From: Hofstenia miamia
Taxonomy: Eukaryota; Xenacoelomorpha; Acoela
Direction: 5' to 3'
Length of the DNA stretch: 64,000 bases
NCBI GenBank assembly: GCA_004352715.1
Contig: SCFE01000057.1
Span: forward strand, 783,999-847,998
Position numbers and translations under genes: made by a program. Under the pieces are notes generated by a model that was not told the origin of the DNA, searched no databases, and saw only the letters and a program-made list of their open reading frames with translations. This document shows, piece after piece, positions 14,067 through 28,140 of the stretch; position 1 is the stretch's first letter, and each line of letters begins with the position of its first letter.

Positions 14067-14740
14067 TTGATAAAGCATAATTGGTCGGCCCTAAGTATCA
14101 TCCCAATTCAATGTTTACGAAACAAAAATTTTGAAAAGTCAAAGAGAACTCAAGTGCATAGACAATCAGTAGAAACTTGTTCTCCGTTTGACTTCTTAAA
14201 AGGCAAGCAAACATGTTTGCCAACTATTGATGTAAGGTCGATTGAAATCGATAGTCAACAATACAAATCGTGTTGTTTACTTTCATTTTCAGAATAAAGT
14301 TAGTTGATGAGGTTACAGAAATATAATAAAACCCAATACTTTCAAGATATTCAGTTTTCAAAACGAGACAGAAAGTCTCAAGTGGCAAAAAATGCATTAG
14401 TTAACTTTAAGCGGAAATATAGCATTTACATTAAGGAGAAAGCAAATCAGATCGAAATATACCTAAATTTAAAACCTAATTTTACACGATTTACATTGCA
14501 ACCGAAGCGTTCCGGAAATCTCATCTCTGGTGATTACATTAAATGAGGAATGATAACTCAGATTGGCCAACAGATTTCATTAACGAAAATTTACAAAAAT
14601 ATTGCTTGCAATTTTTGACAATTTGTCATGAGATGAAGGTGACCAGAACTTTACGAAGGTCTAGGTCACCTCTGCGAACCAAACTTTCCAAAATTCTAAA
14701 CCGAAATTGGAGAAATTCTGTACACAACTTGGTTTGCTAA
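14067..14740 (+). other. Three adjacent unrecognized ORFs
   Basis: ORFs of 76, 80 and 65 codons follow one another on the plus strand at 14067-14297, 14304-14546 and 14543-14740. The second and third overlap by an ATGA. I recognize no domain in any of them. The second and third are rich in Lys, Arg and Asn, as expected from AT-rich sequence. They lie inside a cadherin intron on the opposite strand. They may be chance ORFs or a decayed mobile-element reading frame. No promoter or splice structure is evident. Confidence 0.15.
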
Positions 14741-16603
14741 GTTAATTAAAAATCAAAAATCGAGATAATTAAATGGGAATAGGGATTCAATTAATCATAA
14801 TTATATAGCAAAACATTTTACATCTAAATTTATTTATTGTTAATGAATAAATTAATAAAAATAATAAACGAATATATTTCCAAATTAATTAAGGCTTAAA
14901 GATTAAAATATGTGATGAAAATTTACTTTTGTTCTCACACAAATGCCTGTTAATGCCAGCTGCAGTACAAAGCGCGACGAAAAGGTTTTAAATCACATCT
15001 CTTGAGGCAGATTACATTAAAATACCTCCATTTATTTATTTGAAATCAACAGAGCTCGGTATAAATTATCAAGACCCGTTAACTTAGAAACCAATCGAGG
15101 TCATACAAACAACATCAAAAATATGCAATAGGCGACCAAGTATTTAGGTGTTAGGAGCCAAAACATACATTGTGACAGAAAAGACTGGTGTGAGTGATTG
15201 CATAGAATGCCTTGTGTTAAATAAATACACGATATAACAGAGAATTGTTAAAAAGGTAACCCAACATAACAAATAGCCACAACAATCAAATTACACAAAA
15301 ACATAGTTAGACATTACGTAATTTAAAAATCAATGTGTATTACGAAATTCTATGGAATTAGAAATTACGTAAAAGTTCTATATAAAAAGCTACAAAAAGT
15401 AGTGTACAATCCAAACATTACAAGTAACGAAGCGCTAGCTCAGTATACATGCTAAATATACAGATAGGCAATTTTACGAAATTTATGAAAATTAAACTCT
15501 ATATATAATACCGATCTTTACATGAAGCAATCGCTGTTCATTACATTTAATTTCACATCAATTAAACTTAGTAAAAAATAGAAATATCATTTACTTGAAT
15601 GGCTATTGATAGTGCTGATAATGAAAGTGGGGCGTGGGAATGTAGTTCGCTTGAAGCACTAAAATAAGAAAAAAGCAACAACAGATCTCAAGAGATTCAT
15701 CAAAATTAATGAAATTTCACATTGCACACTTCAAAAGCCAAGACTGTATAGGTGTAATAATTGAAATTAGTCTTACTTCATTATGCCATAGGCATAAAAA
15801 TTAATGCTAAATTATTGAAGAGCGTTTCATTACATGTCTTAAATATTTCGAAAACTGTATATTTACTTGGAGACTTCAGCCTACTCCAGTTGAAGAATAT
15901 GTCAATATTGACTCACAGTCTGAATAGTGGTTCTTAAAGTTCATGTATAAGGAGATTACACCACATATTTGGCAAGACCTAAAAATAACTAACCAAATGT
16001 GATAAAGTCCAAAACCTTTAAAATAAGCTTCACTACAAGTTACATCATTTGTGAAACATGTGCATTACAAAATATCATACAAATTTTTGTGTGGCATTAA
16101 AATTCCAAGAAATTAGTTCACAACTTACTGAGAGTTTGTTAAAGTTTAAATTTAATTCCAGACGCTGAATAAGAATATCTTGTAGGTAGCCGTTGGAAAA
16201 CAAAATAGATAATGGATTGTTTAGTGTAATTGCGTATATCCAACAGTTTTTATATAAACAGTCAAGCAACTTAGACACGTCAAAGAGAGAAAATACCAAT
16301 ATACTAGAAGCAAGTACCACGTTGAAAATATTGATTAATAAATAATTAGTGTTAGCATGAGACACTACAATTCTTAACACTGTCAAACAGTGTAATCAAA
16401 TCTTCCAAATCCCGCAACGTTCTGCAAGCTGCAGACAGAAATTCCAACAAATGAAGCCAGTTACACAAACATACCAATCTGAAATTCATCCATGAACAGT
16501 AGGGGGAAAATGAAAAGGTTCATTTGGAAATAACATAGTTTTTTTATATTTGAATTCATCCAAATTTCCTATGGCAATTAATGAAATGACCTTTATAGCG
16601 ACC

Positions 16604-16760
16604 TATATATATATATATANNNNNNNNNNNNNNNNNNNNNNNNNNNNNNNNNNNNNNNNNNNNNNNNNNNNNNNNNNNNNNNNNNNNNNNNNNNNNNNNN
16701 NNNNNNNNNNNNNNNNNNNNNNNNNNNNNNNNNNNNNNNNNNNNNNNNNNNNNNNNNNNN

Positions 16761-16791
<31 letters not shown>
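16604..16791. repeat. (TA)n microsatellite containing a 141-N gap
   Basis: TA runs at 16604-16619 and 16761-16791 flank N bases at 16620-16760. The gap appears to be an unresolved microsatellite. ORFs called across it are artefacts. Confidence 0.95.
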
Positions 16792-16793
<2 letters not shown>

Positions 16794-18779
16794 AAGCGCT
16801 TAATATTTCATGGAATGAGTTAATTACAGTGTATATGAGCAGCAGTTCCCATTAAACCAAGTAAAGTTTTAATAGTTACTTCCATTCATACTATACACCA
16901 TGATTCAAAGCTAATGACCATACCCTTCTAGCACGCGCGAAATATATCAACAATTAATCCGCATCAGAGATTTTTTCCATTTTTATGAGCAAAACGCATC
17001 TACACACGACTTACCTTTTAGATAGTCACATCCAATCACACATGTTTCGAATATGAAATTTTTATTAAACAAAATTCTCTAGAAGTAGCTGCTGCAAAAA
17101 TAAGTTTTATTTACAAACGCAAAATGACATTTTTAATATAAAAATCTACCTAGAAATTATCTACATGCTCAAAACTTAATCCAAATGCACATCATTACCA
17201 TGCCTTAACTTGACTATTAATTCAAAATAACGTGGTTTACAAAGTGCACTACGATTATGTTTGCCTCATACGAATACTTATAATTACGTTAATGACAAGT
17301 GATTACTAAACCATCTACATTCAGTTGCTAAAAATGTGGGAAAACTGTTGCTATTTGAAGCGTGAGGAAGTCTTCATTGTAGGAAAAAAATATAAATAGC
17401 TTAAGTCAATTTACATTAATGTGCAATATGCGAGAGTTAGTTAGAAGGCATGCATTTTGAAATGGGATAGCGGTGTCGCTTTTAAATCTGTAAATGGCAA
17501 ACATTAACCTCGTAGCAATTTTTCTAAATTAAAAATGATAGAGCTTACATTAACGTAACATTTATTGCGAAATAATGCACACTTTTTCCCACACTATAAC
17601 GTGTTAAAATTAAATTATGCATCGTCTAAATTTAAACAAGCAAAACAATATGACGGAATAGTGACAGCAATAAAGGAAAATTATATTGTGCGATTATATA
17701 ACATTTTAATGATTCGTGGATGCATGTATATTAGCAACAATACATGCCAAAATGTAATATAATAATAAATAAAATAAGTGACATTTTTTCTAGTAAGACA
17801 AAGTCTGAATTAATCCACAAATGGAAGAGATGCATTCACCATTTTTCAAAAAAATATCTAAACTTTCCACATTTAATTATTGGGCAATGAAAAATGTCAT
17901 ATTTGAATGGAAAAAGACACGCCAACAACCAACTTAAAATATGGATATGTCGCGGATTGAGATTTGTTAAATTGTTTCATTCGACTTCATAAGGAAGTTC
18001 CAAGCTCTAACTGGTACCTGATGTGTGAAGTCAGTGTGGAACCAATTTTAACAAAGTGAGCCTGAAAAATTTAAAAACATCTCATAATTTCTATAATTCA
18101 CTACACTAAGCAAACTCAATAGGGTATATTCCAAATAATATGTTCATACATTCTCTTTGTTTGCATTTATATTTTACATGTAACTAATGCTATAGGAACT
18201 TACAAACTAAAGAACAGTAAGCTTGTAAAAGTAAATAATTGAATTTCTACTGAATGTCATGTAGAGTGGATATAAATTCATGGGCTTAGAAAAAAAGCAT
18301 TTCACTTATGAATAATCGAACATTTAAATTTTTTATAGAAAGCTTGTTTGAAATATTTTTAGCTCTACCAACATATAAAGCTGATCTAGCAAGAGCCAGA
18401 TCAGGTCAACTTAGCCGATGAGGAATAAATATACAAGTAAATTCATAAGAGCAATATCTTAGGGCATGCCTTCGAGTATTTTTGTGTTAGTAATCTTCAC
18501 TTTTGCGGTGTTGTAGGACACGAGTGTTGCCTATAACAATCTTGAATGAACTATATNCGAATTAATGAAGTGCAGTAGAAATATATCAATGTAGGTTATA
18601 GATCACACTGGTTATAATGTGTCGAGTGGCTAATAACACTTTTATGGTGACCCATTATCATCTCCAACTCTTTTTTCTGATTTCAAAATGTTTGTGATGA
18701 TCTTAATGACATGGCCATATGGTTAGACTGCAAAACTAAAATCTATGTACAAATTAGGTGTTGCTAAAGAATATATGCA

Positions 18780-18780
<1 letters not shown>

Positions 18781-18817
<37 letters not shown>
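18781..18817. repeat. (TA)n microsatellite
   Basis: About 37 bases of uninterrupted TA. A single ambiguous base lies upstream at 18557. Confidence 0.9.
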
Positions 18818-18821
<4 letters not shown>

Positions 18822-21800
18822 GCTTCTAACTTAAAAATGTTTTGTTAAGTGCAGAAATAATGAAAAGCCTGAGAACTAAGTAAAATATTAAGCACTGTGT
18901 TAAACTTGAAATATTTTTGGTATACTGTCAATTTAAAATAATAAAAAAGTAAAACTTTGTTTAAAATAATCACTAATAATGGAATATATAAAAAACAATA
19001 AGCAATCACAGTTAAAATACCATGAAAGAATTTTAGGCACTAAATAACTTTAGCTAATAATTTAATAATAGCTTCAAAGAAGACTTTCTTTTTGAAAGAT
19101 AAATTCACTTTAATTATTTCGTCACTTATGATACAAACGTAATTTACATGGCGTCTCTGTCTCCAAGACAGGATGCGCATTGCTGATGGTCCGACGACAT
19201 TAAATGGAACATGCCAATCTACTGAACCAAACATTTAAATATTCCCCGCAAGCAAATCACACGTAAATGCAACAAAATGTATACAAATTTAAATTTCTCA
19301 AATATAAAAACAGAAAATCTATTGGAATAAAATGCTAAAACCGTATAAATATGTTTAATATTATTGAACAGAAACCTAGTTAACACAATTTGAAACGAAC
19401 ACTTGACTAAAATATTTTAATCGAAAAAGGAATGTAATCGTCTACAGTTTTTATTGACGATAAGAAGTGAATTGAAAAGAGTGCTTCAGCGAATGCAGAA
19501 AAAAAATTTAATGCAAAACAAAACATATCATTCACCTCATCAGGTTTGCTACATAAAATGCTAAAAACTTCATTTCGATTAATAGTGTTGAAAAAGCAAA
19601 TAAAATTTTTAAATAAAAAATGAATTTCAAAACGAAGAATGTAACGACACTCAAAATGTGCGTCATATAAAAATTTCAATCTGAAAGTGTTAATACGATA
19701 TTACGCATTTCGTAATCAATGACGTCGCGACTTCTACGTATAAAACTTAAGTAAATACTTTAGAGCGTCAAAAGTAAAAAATAAAAATTTCTACCTAACC
19801 AATTTTGTTAAAAATACAAGAGTACAATTATGGGGTGCAAATAACCTTTTAAAAACCGCATTCCATAGAAACACAAAAGTTGACAGGAAGCTGTAAACCT
19901 ACTTAAAAGACGATAACTAAATTTTCCTGACATGCAAAGATAAAAAATTGAAGTAGTAGTTGATCTTTGAATAAGCATAAATAGACTGGTCCCTCTGTTC
20001 TTAGCAAGACTTTTGCCAACAAAAATTTAAAAGTCAAAGCGAACATGCAGTATGCATATTACCAAGGCAAATATCAAAATCTGCAAATTTTGTATGTTAA
20101 TAGTCTTTGACACTAAGCTTAATAGCCACCAATTACCTGATCAAACAACAATTTATATAAAACTTGAATTCACAAGAAAAATAGTATCCCAGTGGTAAGA
20201 AACAATATTGGCAATTTAATACTTGCACAAACTGGATGTAAAACATTCTAATTAGATGGAGATAAAATCATGTTTTTCAAAAGATTCAATGCAGCTCAAA
20301 TCATTTTACAAATTCATGAAGAATACAAGTTTCTCCAGTTTTTTGAATCCAGTATGTTATAAAACTAGTGTTAAGCAGCTATATTTCATTGAAAGAACGA
20401 CTAAAAACCACTTGCTCTAAAAATGAGGATTACTTACTACAAGTTTACATAAAATTAAATGAAAAAAATTAATAATTTATATATGGTACCAATTTATTTA
20501 TTAAGACGCCAGCCTTAAATAGCACATTATAGTACATACAGCCAAAAAATGGAATAAAATAAATTTCAAAATACCGTAGCAAAAAGATGTTTATAGGAGT
20601 GATTTCTGAAATATGACGGTTTGTAAAGGGAAGATTCGATTAGTATGTTACAAAGCGCTTATATATATATATATAAAAGCGTATTGCTATAAACACGAAT
20701 TAAATTAAGAACGCAAAAAACAAACTACTCAATGATAAACTTAGTAGCGAATACACGAACCTGCTATAAATATTAATGAAAGATTACAAATGTAATAGCA
20801 AAAACAGACAGGTTAATGCTAGTCTACTAAATAACGAAATCGTAAATTGATAGTGAACATTATTGAGCGATAAATGATGGAGAGACGGTAAGCGGCCTTA
20901 ATGATCGTCAGTAATAAATCAGATTGAAAGTCAATATTGAAATTAATAAGAAAGATTTAGTACTTGAATAGTAACTCAATTTGATACGATGACAGAATTA
21001 TACAAAATCAAGATGATATCTCATAAATTCAATTACGATTATCTGTCTCACTTCAGCAATAACTTCATGCGAGGTTCCAAAACAGACGAGCTCTTGTCAG
21101 TAAATCAGATCTTATATTGGCGACGAAGATTTCAAATAAAGTCTGTTCCAATTTTGGCAAACTTGAAAAGTTTTAGAAATCGTTTGTGAATCCCTAATGA
21201 AATGAGTGACATTTGAATCCGAGGATTGAATAAATAATGATGCAATTAATGTCTGTCTCTGACTTAACTAAATTTACAAATAATAATTTCGCAAAAAAAA
21301 ATTACTTGCTCAGGGAATCAAATTTATATTTGAAGAAAAAATCGGAATTGAATAAAAAATCAAGTGGACTTTTGAGAAAAAAATGCCTGCATATACAAAT
21401 TTCGTTTCAATCCTATCACGAGAAGGCCCCAAATATATGTAAAACTGTAACGCTTGCGTAAAATTCGTTCAAATGTTTATATTTATACACAGTAATACGT
21501 AAAGAATCAAAGCAAATTGGCGTTCAACACGATTTGCCATTTATTTATTACGACTCCTAAGATGACACTGGGAATAAAATAGATATTTTAAAGTGATAGT
21601 TGCTGGCGAAATAAACTTTGTATCCTCATTAGATAAATAATTTGTCAAAACTAGTGTAGTTAATTTTTTGTGTGCTGTAGCAAATGTGAAAGCAAAAGCT
21701 AATAAAAACCATTCCTTCTGGGATTGGTGAGCTGCAGTAATTTTAAGTGATTAAATTGTAGTTTACTAATATAAAATAGATTGATACATTATAGAAATTT

Positions 21801-22464
21801 GAATAAGAAAAACAATCGATAGTATTGGAAGCATCGGGATGGCAACCGAGATGAAGATTGGCTATTAAGTTTGCATTTAACTTTATGCAAATCAATTAAT
21901 TCCACATTGATATTTCTCTGTCCGAGATTCCGCTTCCTGTCTCAGACATGCTGTCATTGATCTTTTCAATGCGAAACCAATTTGATTTACAAATTACTTG
22001 CCACTGCATCTTGTACTCCATTTACCTACAAAACCTAAAAAGTACACCCAGGAAACAAATAAATGCAAAGCTAAAAAGAACGATATACTCACAGATGGTG
22101 AGTGTTCACGATAGAAAACTGAAATTAGCATTTTATCTAAAAAATTATTATATTCTGATTTGCGTTGATAACTACTTCATTCTGATGGAATTTTTATCAA
22201 TCTATATTTAATTTTGTACAAGTACAAATAATAGAAATTTAACGCAACGAAAACTATTTCAAAACCAATAATATATTGGCATTTCAATAAATTTGCCAAA
22301 ATACTAATTTATCAAGCTAAATTTAAACTTTAAGTTACTTCATGAATTGCAAAAAAAATTAAATTTGTCAGTAAACTAATTGTATAATAAAACTACAAAA
22401 AATTTGATTTATTTAAAAACCGTATCTATAGGTATATAGATGTGCAATGTACAATATATATATA

Positions 22465-23464
22465 NNNNNNNNNNNNNNNNNNNNNNNNNNNNNNNNNNNN
22501 NNNNNNNNNNNNNNNNNNNNNNNNNNNNNNNNNNNNNNNNNNNNNNNNNNNNNNNNNNNNNNNNNNNNNNNNNNNNNNNNNNNNNNNNNNNNNNNNNNNN
22601 NNNNNNNNNNNNNNNNNNNNNNNNNNNNNNNNNNNNNNNNNNNNNNNNNNNNNNNNNNNNNNNNNNNNNNNNNNNNNNNNNNNNNNNNNNNNNNNNNNNN
22701 NNNNNNNNNNNNNNNNNNNNNNNNNNNNNNNNNNNNNNNNNNNNNNNNNNNNNNNNNNNNNNNNNNNNNNNNNNNNNNNNNNNNNNNNNNNNNNNNNNNN
22801 NNNNNNNNNNNNNNNNNNNNNNNNNNNNNNNNNNNNNNNNNNNNNNNNNNNNNNNNNNNNNNNNNNNNNNNNNNNNNNNNNNNNNNNNNNNNNNNNNNNN
22901 NNNNNNNNNNNNNNNNNNNNNNNNNNNNNNNNNNNNNNNNNNNNNNNNNNNNNNNNNNNNNNNNNNNNNNNNNNNNNNNNNNNNNNNNNNNNNNNNNNNN
23001 NNNNNNNNNNNNNNNNNNNNNNNNNNNNNNNNNNNNNNNNNNNNNNNNNNNNNNNNNNNNNNNNNNNNNNNNNNNNNNNNNNNNNNNNNNNNNNNNNNNN
23101 NNNNNNNNNNNNNNNNNNNNNNNNNNNNNNNNNNNNNNNNNNNNNNNNNNNNNNNNNNNNNNNNNNNNNNNNNNNNNNNNNNNNNNNNNNNNNNNNNNNN
23201 NNNNNNNNNNNNNNNNNNNNNNNNNNNNNNNNNNNNNNNNNNNNNNNNNNNNNNNNNNNNNNNNNNNNNNNNNNNNNNNNNNNNNNNNNNNNNNNNNNNN
23301 NNNNNNNNNNNNNNNNNNNNNNNNNNNNNNNNNNNNNNNNNNNNNNNNNNNNNNNNNNNNNNNNNNNNNNNNNNNNNNNNNNNNNNNNNNNNNNNNNNNN
23401 NNNNNNNNNNNNNNNNNNNNNNNNNNNNNNNNNNNNNNNNNNNNNNNNNNNNNNNNNNNNNNNN
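22465..23464. other. Assembly gap of exactly 1000 N
   Basis: The gap is bounded on the left by a short TA tract (22455-22464) and on the right by non-repetitive sequence. A round length of 1000 is a conventional placeholder for unknown size. All long ORFs drawn across it on both strands are artefacts. Confidence 0.97.
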
Positions 23465-23650
23465 TGGAGTTTGATGGTGTTCCTTATCTTCCTGATAAAT
23501 ATTTATCAATTCTATGAGTTAAGGAACTCTACCGTTTCAATTGTTCTTCCAGGTAATAACTATGAAAAAGAACTTATTTTAAAATTCTGGACATCAGCTT
23601 TAAAATATAATTTATCTTTACCCCAGAGACAATATTCAAAAAACAAGTAG
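23465..23650 (+). other. Open frame running out of the gap, unrecognized
   Basis: From the first base after the gap, one plus-strand frame stays open for 61 codons before TAG at 23648-23650. It contains the stretch LPGNNYEKELILKFW. I do not recognize a family. It could be the 3' end of a mobile-element ORF lost in the gap, or chance. No start is visible. Confidence 0.15.
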
Positions 23651-23719
23651 AAAAATTTTAGAATTCCTTTCCGATAATAATTCAAGCACATTGAATGTTG
23701 CAAATAGCTTTAAAATAAT

Positions 23720-23766
23720 TATATATATGTATATATATATATATATATATTCCATATATATATATA
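23720..23766. repeat. Interrupted (TA)n microsatellite
   Basis: TA runs are broken by TGTA and TCCA. Confidence 0.85.
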
Positions 23767-25792
23767 AATTTTTAAAATTTACGTGTACATAGTGTATACA
23801 GAAACTTGAACACAGAGTTTTTAGAATTTAAAAGTGATAACTGGCACATCTATCTGTAAAATAATTGTTGAGTTTCCATTTAATTGGGAAGTATTTTTAC
23901 AACCCGTGATTTAAGTTACGAAAAAAATAAAAGAAAAATTATTCATAAGCAGACATGCATGTGTAAAGAATGATTCGATGACTTTAAACGGGACATTTGT
24001 TTAAATGCATGTTTACAAAATCGGTAAAATAATGAGGAAAGGAAATTGAAAAAGCGGGTATGTTTACACGCTTGAATAAAATCTTAATTAAACGAGGGTG
24101 ATAATGTCTGCATTTGGTTTGCATTTGGAAATATAAGGCAGAAGAGCATAAACGACGGGGTATTATACAAAGTTTTATTTAAATTAGTAAATGATTATGA
24201 AATAGAAAAAAGTTTATTTAGATAGGCGAGAGGTTACAGAAAAGAGGAACGAGATCAAAGATGGTAAAAGAGTGAATAAAACTTTGAGGTGCTTATCGCA
24301 AGCAAGCTCACATGCCGACACTTCAAATGACACCAAAAACCACCGAAGCATGTCGCCAAAACCATGTTTCAATGCGTAAACATCCGAACGAAATATAGTA
24401 AAGAAATTTAGGCAAACAGTTCACCCATCCTATATTTTGTTTGTAAACAAACATTTTGTTAAACATTTCTATGTTTTCAAAAAAATTTTTCAAAATTAAT
24501 GTTTTAAAGTACATCAGGACGATCATAATGCAAATTTTACAATGATCACATATCTACATAGATTTTATAACCCTAAATTTTAAATTACAGTAAATGAATG
24601 CATTTAAAAGTAAACATGAGAGAAACAAGAATTAGATTGATACCTCTTTTGAACAAAAGATTCCATTTTCAGCACTACTCTAATAAATTAACATTAGTCT
24701 ACTGTGGTTATATGCAAATTGGAATTCAGTCAATACTTTTCATAATTTTCAAAAGAATATATTCGCAACAGTGAAATGATCTTTATTAACAGTAAAGCAA
24801 GATAGTGATCAACTTTTTAAATTAGAAACTTAAACTATATTACTTTAATAAAAAAACTGTCATTTAACTTGGTTTCTTACAAATATATCACTAGTGTCTA
24901 AAACGTAATTTGAACATCATCTATTACTTTACGCTTTATTCTAACTCTTCCTTCTAAAAATAAACTATGCATATAGTCACAAAATCTAAATTAAAAAGGG
25001 TACAATGTTAAAATAAATGGTGTTAGCTATAGAAATTTGATTCACAAAAGTTATGTACTACTTCATTCTTTAGTAAGAAAGTCAACGCTAAATATTTTTA
25101 TCTATTCTGTAAAAAATTAGTTCTTCAAATAAAGCTTTCCCAACATTTTATAAATTGCAATATTTACACCCACGCGTACAATATGATTTGATTGTCGCAT
25201 GGATTATAAACGAAATGCTTAAATTTTGAAAGAACATTTAATGTTTAAATGCAAAATACAGAACAAAACATTGAATAGGTAATATTTTAAAATGTTAATG
25301 AAAACAAACTGCCAGAAAATGTAATATTAGAGGTGGGGGAAGATCCGCCTTCGGAGTTTCAAATATTAATTCTATAAAAATTTTAAAAACATAAATAACT
25401 ACATTAGTAAAATGCAATATTCTGACAACTTATTTAGGGATCGGTCACGTTATTGATCAATCAATTTGTAAATGAGATGCATCCAGGATCAGAAAATCCT
25501 ACATATGTTACTGATGTCTAACCCAATTAATGCAATAAGCAGCGGCGAATTCGTAACATTTCGAAATATTTCAATTAAAAGTTTAACTCATCGCAAAGAA
25601 AAGAATTTATGAATAGAATTAACTTTCAGTAATGTTTGATACACTAAAATTGACAAAAACATGTAAATTATCTTAACAATATAAATCCAAGGAATTTTAA
25701 AGAAATAATTATCGCAAAATAAGCTATTTATGTACCCAACACGTGAACATGAAACAATTAATATTAACATACAAAGCAGATAAATTAAATAC

Positions 25793-26002
25793 CTGGTGAT
25801 ATGATAGAATAATAAAGAGTTCCATTGTCGCGATCAATAGCCTGAAATGTGTGTATAACGCCCGGCCTTTGATTTTCGTAAACCTTGATTTCTTGTGGAT
25901 TATGTGGAAAGAATGGTTTCTCGTCATCGACGTTACGAATAGTGATGGACGCCTTCGCCGTTCCAGTTAACGGGTCTTGGGAATCATGATCGCGTGCAGT
26001 GA
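25793..26002 (-). CDS. Cadherin exon 4 of 6 visible (end of repeat 2, start of repeat 3)
   Basis: A 210-nt internal exon encoding chain residues 155-223, with split codons at both ends (phase 1-1). The acceptor is TTTTTTCTAG with a strong pyrimidine tract; the donor is CCAG/GTATTT. It opens TARDHDSQDP and continues through KASITIRN into the linker NVDDEKPFF (177-185). This is a variant of the usual D-x-N-D-N-x-P. Repeat 3 starts with VYENQRPG (194-201), the N-terminal glutamate motif, followed by QAIDRDNGTLYYSI, the DxD segment. The upstream split codon G/TC gives Val (YEFTVTARDHD) and the downstream G/AG gives Glu, both restoring unbroken cadherin sequence. Loss of the first Asp of the linker could weaken one Ca2+ site between repeats 2 and 3; that is inference from the motif. 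Confidence 0.93.
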
Positions 26003-26564
26003 CTAGAAAAAACAAAAATAAAAGCCAAATCATGATAAGGCACTGAAAGGAGCCTTTAATCCAATTAGCACGATATGAAGAAGGAAGGCGACCGTAAGAA
26101 AATTGTTGTAAAAATAATTTTAAATGCTAAGCTGTTTGTTTGGAGATCTATTTCATTGCCCAATAGAAATCTACCGCTAGAGGCGCAACTATTACAGTTA
26201 CATAGTTTACATAGTCACCAAAGCAGCTCAACATAATTATTTATCCAAATCATTTAAGAAAACGCCGTGATAAACGTCTCAAAAATAATGAAAACACTGT
26301 ATCCTGATGTATATATATCAAAGTCTTAACCTCCATTAAAAATTATTAGATTAAACTAGATGTTATTAAAAAGATAAAATTAATAAATTTGAATTTTATC
26401 GGTTAATAAACAAAATTCAAATTACAATAACAAAAGGCATAAGTATCAATATATGAATGCATTTTAACCTCTCCATATTTCCATGTTTAGCTGATATTAC
26501 AATATGCGCAGTTTTGTCTGCTAAACGTGTAATCTGAAATTTAATTCAATACACAACAAATTTG

Positions 26565-26566
<2 letters not shown>

Positions 26567-26611
<45 letters not shown>
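26567..26611. repeat. (TA)n microsatellite
   Basis: A TA run of about 45 bases, ending in TGTATATT. Confidence 0.9.
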
Positions 26612-26617
<6 letters not shown>

Positions 26618-27982
26618 TAGAAATGTGATGAGTAAGGCACCTAAAGCGCTGCATATCAACACTGCAACTTAGTAAGTATATTTTATAAAATTAACTTTTG
26701 AAAATTTTGGATTATAGATTTACATTTTTAGAACATTAAAAACCTTATATTAAAGGTTTGTTTAGTATTTAAATTTAGTATTAATATGTACATTACATGA
26801 TAAATTAATTTGCCAAATATTTAATCTACTTTTATTTAAAAATACCATTTAGTAAGATTGAATATATGATTTAAACTATTTAATCTTAAAATCACATTTA
26901 TGAAACTAATAAATTATTATTTTATCTTCAAATTTAGGCTGAGGCTCCTCATCAGTATCATAACCTGACGATATGCTTCAAAAAAGCAAAACATATATTT
27001 AAAATATAATGGCATAAAATAATTTTAAATTACATAAGCAAAGCAATTTGCTACGAAGTATTTCTTTGTAATGTTTCCTCATAATAATCTATTATGTGTG
27101 AATCCATTTAAGGAGTTTTCTTGGAACATTTCCAAATCGCATAAAAACATATATGTTATACCATCAGTTCTCATTAAATGCATTGTGTGTCAAATTCCTT
27201 TTCTGAACATAGACTCCTTCCGCATAAAATTGGCTATTCACAAAACAATTATGTTGAGATTTTGTGATTGCAAAAAATAATTGAATCCTATATGCATAAT
27301 GCTACAAATTTAAAAGGCCATTCAATAATAATAATACTAATACTTTTAAAATAATTCTGCTAAAATCATACGATATCATGGGCAGAGCGTGGTGGTTACC
27401 GGGACGTTCATTTAAACATATCGCTTACGATTATAAGCTAGAATATGTTTCCCACCAAATTGCGGAACATGCATATTATAACAAAACAAATTTATTACAA
27501 CAACAAATGCTTGTAAAGATTAATTTGGACAGATATTAAAACAACAACTAATGAACTTAAATACACAAAAATTCGGTTAGAGACAAATAATCCAGTCTGC
27601 TTTATAATGAGATAAATTTATACGCCGAACGGCAATAAAATTTTTATTAAATTTATATATTAAGTGAGTGATAATTCTAGAATATAAACGGTAAGAAATA
27701 ATTCATAACTGAGAATATTGAAGTATGAGAAATTCGTTATACATTATTTTCTATAAAGGTATGCTGCGAACAACTAAAGTTGAATTTAGTGAATAATATA
27801 ACACATTTAACTCAATACACAGCATGCATTCAAATTTTGATTTATATTCAATACAGTTTGTAGTTTTTAACCATTAAATATGTTATTTTAGTTTAAAATA
27901 ATTTAATGAAAATGATAGTAGCCCATAATATTTTTATTTAATTAAATGTGCAATTATTAATTGCAATACACATAGAAACTAG

Positions 27983-27985
<3 letters not shown>

Positions 27986-28015
<30 letters not shown>

Positions 28016-28093
28016 NNNNNNNNNNNNNNNNNNNNNNNNNNNNNNNNNNNNNNNNNNNNNNNNNNNNNNNNNNNNNNNNNNNNNNNNNNTAGC

Positions 28094-28138
<45 letters not shown>

Positions 28139-28140
28139 CA
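27986..28140. repeat. (TA)n microsatellite containing a 74-N gap
   Basis: TA runs at about 27986-28015 and 28095-28140 flank N bases at 28016-28089. ORFs called across it are artefacts. Confidence 0.95.

Larger units (their letters stand above)
7764..25792 (-). other. Cadherin intron (about 18 kb, including N gaps)
   Basis: This is the largest intron in the window. Its true length is unknown because it contains a 141-N gap and a 1000-N gap. It also holds TA microsatellites near 9386-9429, 16604-16791, 18781-18817, 20660-20675 and 23720-23766, a small GC-rich island near 8150-8240, and a cluster of three adjacent unrecognized ORFs at 14067-14740. No cadherin motif occurs in it. The exons on either side join perfectly in frame, so a missing constitutive exon is unlikely. 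Confidence 0.8.

Noticed and set aside
22409-23650. Long ORFs (about 344 to 402 codons) on both strands
   Set aside because: They consist almost entirely of translated N bases across the 1000-N gap.
25724-25927. 67-codon minus-strand ORF
   Set aside because: It overlaps the exon at 25793-26002 in the wrong frame and runs into the intron.
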